A stretch of DNA of 64,000 bases from Sarcocystis neurona (Eukaryota; Apicomplexa; Conoidasida; Eucoccidiorida; Sarcocystidae). The DNA lies in NCBI GenBank assembly GCA_000727475.1, contig KL647294.1, positions 1,238,369 to 1,302,368 on the forward strand, in the 5' to 3' direction. The position numbers and the translations under genes are program-made. Shown here piece by piece: positions 50,401-61,642 of this stretch. The notes under the pieces were generated by a model. It saw only the letters and a program-made list of their open reading frames with translations, had not been told where the DNA came from and ran no database searches. The number at the start of each line of letters is the position of its first letter. The first letter of the stretch is position 1.

Positions 50401-53400
50401 CGTACAAATATGTGCATGCGGGTGAGTTGTGGCCACTTCTTCGTCAAAAACTTCTCTACGCTGCTGCTTTCTGGACTGACGTGCTGCTGCCCCACATTTC
50501 GTACTTCTGGGCCTTCGTGTAACTTCTTCTTTTCAGGAAAAGCAGGTGACCTCGCGTTCTGCTGCTTCTCCTTTCCTTCTTCTTCTGCACTTCACATCGA
50601 AACGCAGTCCTCTCTAGTTGGGCCCCCTCGGCATTTCTCCCAAGGTAGCTCCTGTCTGTCGACATGTGTAGACACGTGTGTGAAAGACTACTGGGTCGCG
50701 GCCCGGCGTATTCCCTGTACATGTGTACTTACACATAGAGGCATGTATTTATATATGTACGTAGGCATGCGCATTTATGTGGTGCTACAGAAGGTTGCGA
50801 CGGGCGCCACTCCCGCTGGAGCGGGAAGAGGAGAAGGAAGAGGAAGAACCGGTGCAGCAGCAGCAGCAGCGGCAGCAGCAGCGGCAGCAGCAGCAGCGGC
50901 AGCCGCAGCGGAGAATAGCTGGGTCGTCCCAGAGCTGCAGCACGCGCAGCGGCTGCTGCTGGAGCAGGTGCAGCAACTTCAACAGACGCAGCAGCAGGTG
51001 CAGCAGCTTCTGCAGCAGCAGCTGCAGCAGTTGCTGCGGTGGTATGACACGCCTCCTGCCTTCGTCCAACGCGCCCGACGGGCCTGTGCCGCGCTCGCGC
51101 ATTTGCGTGCGCTGCAGCGCAGGGACCAGCAGCAGCAGCAACAGCAGCAGTTCCACCAGCAGCAGGAGGAGCTGGAGAGAGAGGGCAGCGGAAACTGCTT
51201 CTTGGTAGAAGAGAAGAAGAAACAGCAGCAGCGCCTGCAACAAGCTGGTGCGCCTCTCGACTTCATCGTCGTTCCTTTGCTTCTCCTTTTCTCTATATTT
51301 ACACATATTTATCTTCCATTGTACATAGCTGAGATAGATAATATAATCAGATGTAGCATATGTACTACGCATTCTTACCTCCCTCTGTGTATCTCTCTAT
51401 ATATATGTATATATTTGTAGAGAAATAACGTGCGTATATATCAACAAATAAGAAACAAGCATACATATCTATGTAGACAGCTGGTGTCGTACGGTTTAAC
51501 GAGAGAATCGCCTAGTAATCGGCTGCCTTCCGTTGCCTCTGTCTCCCTCTGCTCGCCCCAGTATATACATGGGTAGTGCGACATATATATAAATATGTGT
51601 GGGTAGTGCAGTATATATATATATGTATATGGGTAGTGCAGTATCGATATGGAACTGGCATGGAGGCAGAAGTAAGAAGATATAAAAATGAAAGGACTTC
51701 CGTATTACTTCCCGCGGGTTTTGTGGAGGTCCAGGGAGGTGTACACCCCATGCCTCTGTGTCTCCGTCTATGCACGTCACGTTTTCCTCTTCTGAATATT
51801 CCTCTAGACGTCCTACTGACTGTAACTAAATCAGTAAACATATACGTATATATATTTGTTTCGTGTAGAGAACTATTTATATATTTGTATATATGTGTAT
51901 GTACGTTGTTCTATGTATACATATGTATACATGTATGTATATGTATACACGCATACGTAGATATAAAACAAATATACACACTCACGTATACATATATATG
52001 TATGCGTATCATATATATGAATACCTACGTATATATTTATGTATATGTATATACCTGTGGTTTCTTGTATGTATATGTATATGTTGTGTATGTGCGAATA
52101 TTCATATATTTGTTGTGGGGATCGAATTTGTGTTTGTGTGTAGTGTTTGTGGAAGGGGATATTTACACGCGGAAGATGGAGAGCGGGAGAACTTCTTCTG
52201 CTGTGGCGTGGGTCTGTGAGCGCCGCCTGCGCGTCCGTCTTCCGATTTCTGCTGCTGCACAGAACTTCCACCAACGTGGGACGCTGCTGCTGCGGCGGTC
52301 TCCTCCCGTCTCCCCGTCTCGCTCGCAGAGAGACACACCGGGAGACGGGGAAGGGGGGCGTGCGTCTCGCCACGTCTCTGCATGCAGTTCTGCATGCAGT
52401 TCTCCGTTTCTTCCTCTTTTTCTTTTTTTGCTGCTCGTCTCTCTCTGTCTCGCTGCTTTCTTCCTTTTCGTTGGATATCTCTGTGTGTCCCCGTCGGAGC
52501 AGCTCCATCGCAGAAAACTCACGTGACACGCGCAACTCTTCGACCCGCACATATTCGTATCCAAGTACCGGGATCTACTATATATATGTATGTGTATATA
52601 TACGTATATATGTATGTGTGTATATACGTATATATGTATGTGTGTATATACGTATATATGTATGTGTGTATATACGTATATATGTATGTATATATGTATA
52701 TGCGTATATATGTATATGCGTATATATGTATATGTGTATATACACAAGCATAAATATAAAGATGTATGTCTGAATTTCTACGTATAAAATATATGTATAT
52801 ACATGTGTGTATATATTTTCAAAGATATACAAATATGTACTTCTATGTATCTGCATATATGTACATATGTATATGTGTGTGGGTACGTCCATGGTCATAC
52901 GGACAAATATACACATGTATATATTAATGTATAGCCACGGGTGTATTGGTCTGTATGAAGACATATGTATGCACACGTATATGTGTGTGAATTTCTGTGT
53001 GTGTTTTTATACATATGCATAGGTATACCTCCCCATGTATACACATCTTGTACAGGTCCCCCGGCATTGGTCCGTTTTATACACACGTGTGTGAATATTT
53101 CTGAGTAGAGCTGCATATATGTGTGAGTGTATTGTCGCGAGTTTGACGCCTGGGATTCGTTTCAGCTGCGGCAGCGAAGTACGCGGCAGCGGCGCAGGAC
53201 GTGCGGGAGGACGCGTCGTGGCGCCGGGCTCGCGAACGCCTCCTCTGCTGGGCGGAGTTCTACCGCCACTACTACCAGGCCTTTCCCCACTTCGAGACTG
53301 CCCTGGTAAGGAAACTTTTGTTTTTCATCGTTTTCTCTACACCAGCGTTTTCACCCGGCCAGACCAACCCAGGAAGTCCACTTCTGCTGCCGTCTGTTCT

Positions 53401-56400
53401 CCCCGTTTTTATTGTCGAGCTTCTCTTCAAGTCGAGCGTCCCTCGGCAAGTCGAGGCATCTCTCTGATTGGTGCGCCTCTTCTTCTGCGCTGCTGTTGAA
53501 AAAAAGTGGCCTCCTCTCCTCTCCACGTCCCGTAACGTAACGCGCCTTCCAACCCGACACCCAGTCTGCGCTTCCACACATACACATATACATATATATA
53601 TATGTGTATAGCCGTCTTGAAAGAGAGACAGATGCAGACACACAGAGGACATATGTTCATACCTATGATAACGTATAAGTGTCTGTATGTAACTATATAT
53701 ATGTGTATGGATACGTACGTGTTTTCTTATGTATATATATATGTTTGTGAATCCGTATATGTCTCTGTATATTCATATATATATGTATGTATGTGTGTAT
53801 GTGTGTGTAGACATGTTTATGGGTATATAGGGAAGTGTCTTCACATATGTATGTATATATATATTTATGCGCCTACACGTAACGGCATGCGTCTGTGGCT
53901 GTGTCTGACTGCAGGTGTATATATATATATATATGTTTATATGGTAGTATAGAAATTTTCTTAATATGTTTATGTTTATACACAAATACATGTATATACG
54001 TAAATAAATTCTACATAGAGAAAGACTTACACTATTCTTACACGCCTCGATATGTATGCAGGTGACTGTAAGGTTATATATATATATACATGTATGTGTA
54101 TGTATATATGTGTAAATATGAGTGTATATGTATATATGTTTGTATATGTATATATGTTTGTATATGTATATATATGCGAACACCCACAGAAGTGTGCGTA
54201 CATACATAACGCAGTCATAAGGACTGTACGTGTATGTATACGTCTGTATGTATATATGCATGTGTGTATATATTTATACATACATATATACGCGCACATA
54301 TGTATATATAGTTATGTATCTATACGCCCCTCCAGATGCGGCACATGTATTTCGTGGATGCGCATGCGTAGAGACTTTTCTCTTTACTTGATATATTTGT
54401 ATACGAGGGGAGATGCGCCTGCAGCTGCCTGCCTTCTGCACGTATCTTTTTGACACGTCCCCGCGTGCCCGTACACACCCACATCAGCAGACGTGTAAAC
54501 ACGAGTTTAAGAAAAGCCTCGCTTTGGCTGCTGCTACTGCTCGCCTCCGGGTTGCTGTTCTCTCCTGCTGTTCTTCCTGTTATTGTTGCTGCTGTTTCTG
54601 CTGCTGCTCGTCCTGCTGCTGCTGCTGCCGCTGCTCTTGCTGGTGCTGCTCTTCCTGCTCCTCGTGCCCTTTCTGCTGATGCTGATTTTACTGCCTGTGC
54701 TGCTGCCGCTCTTGCTGCTGCTTGCTGTTGCTGGTGCTGCTCCCCCCCACGCTGCTGCTGCTGCTAGTCTTGCTACTGCAGCAGCTCTTGCTGCACCTCC
54801 GCGTCGGTCTTCATGCTGCCGCTTTTGTGGCAGGCCCCGCGTCTGCGGTGCTCTCGGCGTCTTCTTTTTTTTCCCCTGCAGCCCTCGCCGGTGCCACGCC
54901 TGTCCGGTCGCTCCTGCTGCGCGCCTGCGCCTGCGCCTGCTGCTGGTCGGGCTGCTGCTGAGCGTGTGCTGCTGCTGCACTTCTTCTTCAACGTTTCCCC
55001 TTGCGCCTCTCTCTCTCTGTCGCTGCTGCTGTTGCTGGGCGTATACGTTGCTGAGGTTCTCCGGTTGCCGCTGCTGCTGCTGCGGGTCCACTGCTTTGGC
55101 TGCTGCTGCGCGCACGTCGGCTGGTGCTGCTGTTGTTCCTGTTGCTGCTGCAGGTTGACGTTGAACAGCTGGCTCTGCTGGAGCAGCAGCAGCAGACCGC
55201 TGCGCTGTCCCTCGCTGAAAGCAGCGGCCTAGTCGTGAAGCGCGCGAAGCAGATTAGGACTGCACCTCCTCCCGCAGGAAGTGGTTCTCTCTCCTGTTCT
55301 CCTGCTGCCCCGCCTCCTGCTGCTGCTGCTGCGGCGACTGCTGCGCAGCCCTCTCCTGCTGCTGCTGCGTGGCAGGCGACCCGAGAGTCACACGCAGGTG
55401 GATCGTTGCCGGTGAGTGCGGAGTCAGCCAACAGCAAATTGCTTTCGGCGGCAAATGTTGTCTGTTCTCTTTTCTCTGGCAGGCGAGCACTGGCTCTTTT
55501 GGTGTTTCTGCCCTCCTGGTGCTGCAGCAAGTGGGCTACTCTGCCGCTGCGCGCTCGCTCTCCTGGTGCTGCTCCTGCTCCCTCTCTACCTGCTGCTGCT
55601 GCTGCTGTTCGCCTTTTTGCTGCCGTCGCTCTGTCTGCTGCCTACGCTGCTGCAGCTGCTGCTCTCAGCATTCTACGCGGCTGCTGCGGCCGTGTGTCTC
55701 CCTCTGCTGCTGCATCCCGCTGCTGCTGCCAGCCGTTGCAGCGGAGCGCGGCAGCGGGTTTCACAGAACAGCAGCAGCAACCGCGTCTGCTGCTGCTCCG
55801 GTGCTGCTGCTGTTGCACCCCACGAGACAAATGGAGACGTACGCAGGCGAAAAAGCCAAAATATCAACATTCGTGGATTTCCTGCTCTTTGATTCTGTTA
55901 CCGCTGCTGTGGCGGTCTTGGTGTGTGGCTGCTTCTTCTAAAAAGAAACCTGAACTTGTCTTCACTGCTGTAGCAGAGAGTAGGGCTCATGGTGCTGTGC
56001 CATTGCGGCTGCTGTTGCTGCTGCTGACGGCGTTGCACCTGGTGCGGTGCATGTGCTGCTGCCGTTGTCCGATGCATCTGGTGCCTCTGCTGGTTTTCCT
56101 GCCAACGAAGGGCTGCCCCTCCGTTCCCTACTGCTGCCGCTTCTTTATTTTTGCAGCGCTTCCTCCTCCCACGCGCTGCTGTTGCTTGGCCTGCTGCTGC
56201 TTCGGCCGATGGCTCGGTATGTGCAGACGTACATATATATACACACATATGCATATCTCTCTCTCTCTGTCTATGTATATGTATATGTATATATGTGAAG
56301 GCATACCGCTGGCTGCTGGTTCACTTGCTGCCTTCGATTTACGACGTGGCGCTGCTGGTGAAGCAGCCTGACTGATGCTGTGCTGCTGCTCTTGGAGCTG

Positions 56401-59400
56401 CGGTCCCTCCTTCTGCCGCTGGTGCTGCTGCTGCTGCTGTCGCTCCTGCTGCTGCTGCAGTCCCTCCTCGTGTCGCTGGTGCTGCTGCTGCTGCTGGCGC
56501 TCCTGCTGCTGCTGCTGTCACTCCTCCTGCTGGTGGTTCTGACGCTGCTGTTGCTGCCGCCGGTGCTGCGACGTGACGCGCGTGTGGCTGCTGCTGTGCG
56601 TCTCGCAGGCTGCCGCGTCGCCGGCGGCGACCAGCAGCGGTGCGTTGCCTTGCGCGCAGGAGGAGCAGCAGAAGCAGCAACAGAAGAAGCATCTGCTGCT
56701 GCCGCCGCTCCCTCCCGCGCTGCGCGAGCTGACAGAGGGTGGGCTGCTGCAGCTACCGCGGCTGCTGCAGCGCAAGCACTTCGGCTTCCTCTTTCGAAGA
56801 ATATCTGTGCGGGTCGCTCCGCGGGCTCCGCCGCCGCCGCCGAGCAGCAGCAGCAGCCGGTGTTTGCCGCCCAGTAGCCCTTTGGCCAGCGGCCTTGTGG
56901 AGAGCAGAGGAGAGTTTCTCTCTGCCTTCTCTGCGGAAGTTAAGACTGTGACACAGAAGCTTCCGAGCAGGAGCAGCAGCAGCAGTGGGAAGAGTCCCCC
57001 AGACGGCTGCAGCAGGAGCAGCAGCAGCACTGGGGGAACAGTGTCGGTTGTACGAAGAAGAAGCAGCAGCATTCATCGGCGGGACTCGGCTTGGGCATCG
57101 CAGCAGCAGCGGCGCAGCCAGCAGGTGTCATGGATTGCAGCAGAAGCTTGCGATGTTGCTGTTTGCTTTGAGTCTGTTGGCGAACTGTCCTTCCTCGTAT
57201 GCATGCGCTCGGCGGAGCTGCTGCACTCGCGAGGAATTAGGCATCCAAGCCACTTCACCAGCAGCGACGCGTACATGAAGCAAAGCAGCGCTGGCAGCGG
57301 TGCGGCCGTGTCTCCTCCCGCCGCGTTGTTGTGGCCTGGCCGCACCACCAGCGGCAGCAGTCGCAGCGGCCACGCACGCGGCAGCAGCAGCAACAGCAGC
57401 GCAGGCCGAGGCAGAGAGCCCTGGTGGCCTGGGCAGCAAGACTGGCTGCGGGGAACAGCTGCAGCAGCCCCCAGAGGAGCAGGAGAAGGAGGACGAGCAG
57501 GAGCAACAGCTGCAGCGAATGCACACAAAGGCGCGTTTGCAGTGGGGAGCCACAGCAGCGGGACGGCTGCTTCTGACGCTGCTGCAGCAGAGGCACCGAG
57601 GAAGTATCGACGGGTGCTGCTGCGAGGGCTGCAGCTCGGACGCCTGCAGGAGCAGATGAGACACGTGCTGCTGCGATTTGCCTACGTGGGGCAGCAGCAG
57701 CGACAACAGCAGCACCAAACGCAGCAGCAACAGCAGTGCGGAAGGCAGCAGCAGGACGGAAGGCAGCAGCAGGACGGAAGGCAGCAGCACCGCGGAAGGG
57801 AGCAGCAGCAGCAGAACGAACTCGATACGCTGCAGCAGCAGCAGCAGGGAGCGGCTCGTCCTCCGTCTGTGTCTGCTGCTGGAATGGGAAGGCGTGAATC
57901 TGATGGTGGTGGCAGGAGTACCGCCGGGGCAACAGCATGTGTAGGAGATGGAAAAGCAGCAACAGCTGCAGCAGCCGGTGAAGCGGAACGAGGAACAGCA
58001 GCAGCAACAGTACCAGCATCCGCAGAAGCAGCGGTCGCCCCAAGCGGCGACCGGGATCTGCTCGAGGACCTACTGCAGGTGAGGATCCTGGGAACGAGCG
58101 ATGACGGCAGTGCCGACGAAGAGGATGAAGCAGAAGTTCGAAGGTGGCCGGAACGGCAGCAGCAGCAGTCTGCAAGAGCAGGAGCAGCAGCGTGGGAGCT
58201 CGGTAGCGACCGGAGCAGGAGCTCGACAACTAGCAGCAGCACCACTTCGAACGGCTGCTACGGGGGGGCAACAAGAAGCAAGACCAGCAGCAGCCACACA
58301 CACGGCAGCAGCAGCAACGCCGGCGGCTGGGAAGGTGCCAGAAGTGGGGCCAGTAGCCAGCCAAAGCACAGCACGTACTTGAGTCCCAGCGGCAGCAGCA
58401 GCAACAGCAGCAGCAACTACAAGAGCAGCAGCAGCAGCAACAGGAGCAGCAGTTCGTTCCCCTCCTCCACGACGTCTTCCTCGTCCGCCCGTCTGGCTTC
58501 GTCGCTTCTCTCTTTTGGTAACAACAGGAGCAGGGGGAGAGAGCAGCCGCAGAGCGGCAGGGGCGGGGCCGGGTCGGCCTTCCTCAGCAGCAGCATATCC
58601 GGTGCGAAGCAGCGGGTGTCCACCGAAGGACAGCAGCAGCGGCAGCAACGTCGACGGTTTCTTGTGGCTGTCGCCCGACACCAGCTGCGACAGCAGCAGC
58701 TGACGAAGCGGTGGCTCTGCTGCAGCGTTGAAATTCTGTCGCTGCCGCTGCTGCAGCAGCACGAGCCACGCGTCGATCTGCCGCTGTACGTCAGCGTCCA
58801 CGTGCAGGGGCAGCAGGCGACAGGTGCTGCAACAGCCGAGCAGCTGGAGCTGCTGCTTGACGAGGTCACAAGAACTGCCGAAGCGTTCCACTTTGCCGCT
58901 GCTGCCTGTGACGAGAACTTGTGCGTCGCAGAGCAGCAGACGCTTTCGGGGTAAGCAGACAGCAGCAGCGCCAGCAGGAGGAACAAGGCGCGGCATGGAA
59001 AAGAAGCAGCGAACGACGAGCAGCAGCAGCAGCGGAAGGAGGAATGGGCAAGGGGAGTGATGGCAGCGACAGTCCTCGTTGAAAAGGGCACACCAGCAAG
59101 TCCAGTCATGTTTTGGCATGTCTACGCGTGTATAACCCCCCAAGGGATTATCTTTAAAACAAATCAGTAGCACAACAGCAGCAGCAGAGCAGCAGCAGCA
59201 GCACAGCGGCAGCAGCAGCACAGCAGCACCACAGGAGCAGAACAACAGCAGCACAGCAGCAGCAGAAAAGCAGCAACGCAGCAGCAGAAGAGCAGCAACA
59301 GCACAGCAGCAGAAGAACAGATATCCACAGGCCTGAATCGTTGACTTCGCTCTCTGCAGAGCGCGCCGCGTGCCTTGAGGCGGGCCCCGTTGGCCTTTGA

Positions 59401-61609
59401 CCCGTAACAGCCGCCCGTTATATGCAGGACACAGACCCAGACACACGTATACACAAGTATGCATATATGTATATGTAAGTATATACGTATGTGTATATAA
59501 TACATTCATACGTTATCCGTACACACATATACATACATGTCCACGCACATACACACACATACATATCTATACACAGACATACTACACATATATACACGCA
59601 CACACATACATAAATACATACATCCCAATGCGTACACCTATATAAACAGACACATATTACTCATAAGTACATACACACATACATACATGCATACATACAT
59701 GTACATAATACAGGTACGCATCCATACATATACATACATACACGTATATATACATACATACATATACGCATACATACATATGCTTCCATATACGCATACG
59801 TACATATACATACATATATGCGTACGTACTTATACATACATATATATATACATGTATGTGGAGACACGTACTGAAGACATGGGGAAGTTGGCCGCAGGGG
59901 GTGGTTCTTCGTGTTTCTCATTTGGCCCGGAGTTTTCCCGACCGTCGCGTCGAGGTTGCTTCGCAGAAGAAAAGCAGCTCTCTTCGTTGCGTCGCTGTTT
60001 CTGCTGCTGCTACGTCGGAGGCATGCGGTCGAGGCCAGACAGCAACGACGACTGCTGTGCTGGTCGCCCTGCCGCAGGTCGCCGGGGAAGGGACGGGGGG
60101 CAGGGGAAGGGGGTGTCTTTTTGTTCTCCGTCTTCTCGTGTATATCTGCGAAGAAAGTTTTTAGCAGCAGCTAGTCATCTGAGACATGGGTGGCTGGGAG
60201 GGGAAGGGGAGGGGAAGGGGCGGCAAAGGTGAAGAATTCCCCGTGTATGGATGTGTGTGGGGGAACTTCAACGCTGCTGAGAAACGTGGCGCAGGGAAGA
60301 GCAGGTACGCAGCTGTGGGGTAGCTGTCGTCCTGCGTGTGGCTTTTGTTTTTGCTGTTGGACGTGCTGGATCTGCTGCGCGTGTAGGGCATGCATGTGGA
60401 TTTTTCTCTCTTCACCGCGCGCGGTCCCATCTTCCGGTGTGTGTACTGCTGCTGCTGCGTTGGAACAAAGCTGCTGCCCCGCTGGCGAGCCGCGCGGCTC
60501 CGACGGCGCCGAGAGATACCTTTGCATGTGCAGTGGCTGTCTCGGGGGAAGGGAAGGCAGGAAGGCAGCGTAGGCACTTTTCGCTTCCTGCCGGTGCCAC
60601 AGACGGCTGCGTGTGGCCTGCTGCGATACTACGGTGGTGTTGCAACTGCAGAGAGACGGGGCAGGGACGCATCGGTTTCTATTCGACGCTGCTGCGGATC
60701 TACCGGACGCACAACACGCGCGTCCGCACGTACATCGCAGCCGCAGCAGCAGAAGACGAAGGAGGAGCCGCAGGAGCAGCAGCAACGGCAGCAGCAGCAT
60801 CGAGAGGAACAGCAGGGGAAGACGCCGGCTCAGCAGTGGGACACAAAGAAGAGGAGGAAGAAACTGCGAGAGAAGAGGCAGCCGAAGCAGCAGCAGCTGC
60901 AGGAGGCGTGCTGGTGGATCTGACCTTTCTCAGAGGTGAGCAACAGGAATGACTTCCTCATACAGAAGATGTACATATGTGTCTACTGTAGAAACACACA
61001 GGTCACCTGTCCGACACGAAGACAGCAGCAAGACAGCCAGCAGCAGCAGCAGGGGGAGGAGCGACGCCGACACAACAGCAACAGCAGAAGAAGAGGGGAG
61101 GCGGAAGACCGGTTGAGAGAGGCTGTCTGCTGTTGTATCCCTGCAGGCGCGCGTAGGTTGTAGACGCAGCAGCAGTCGCGCTAAGCTGCAGCAGAATCCG
61201 CAGCACTGACGGGACCCGACTTCCACATGTGGACGTACGCCCGCAGCACCGGGCGCGCCAAGCGACGGTAGCAGCAGCAGCACACACCCGTAGCAGCAGC
61301 AGCAGGAGCGACGGCGGCAGCAGCAACGAGCCGCAGGTGGTGACCTGCGTATCTGCAGCAGCTATATTCGCAGCATCGGCGCGAAACACGCGATAACAGC
61401 AGCAGCGAAGGGGAACTTCTGTTTCTCAAGAAAGAATCGTGTAGCTGGAGTTATCCTTCACACATGCAGATGAAGTATTCACACTGCCATGCCTACGTAG
61501 TCATCCTGCGACGTCTCTGCCCACTTATGGCTACTTGCGTATTTACAACGCCGAAAAACAAAAGCCACGTACATACATATACATATATAAACAGCTATAT
61601 GAATATATG

Positions 61610-61642
<33 letters not shown>

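Noticed and set aside
54534..55115. Minus-strand Gln/Ser/Arg ORF
   Set aside because: It lies opposite a CTG-rich intron of the plus-strand gene with no domain. It is kept in mind because CAG orientation usually marks the coding strand, but no splice context supports it.
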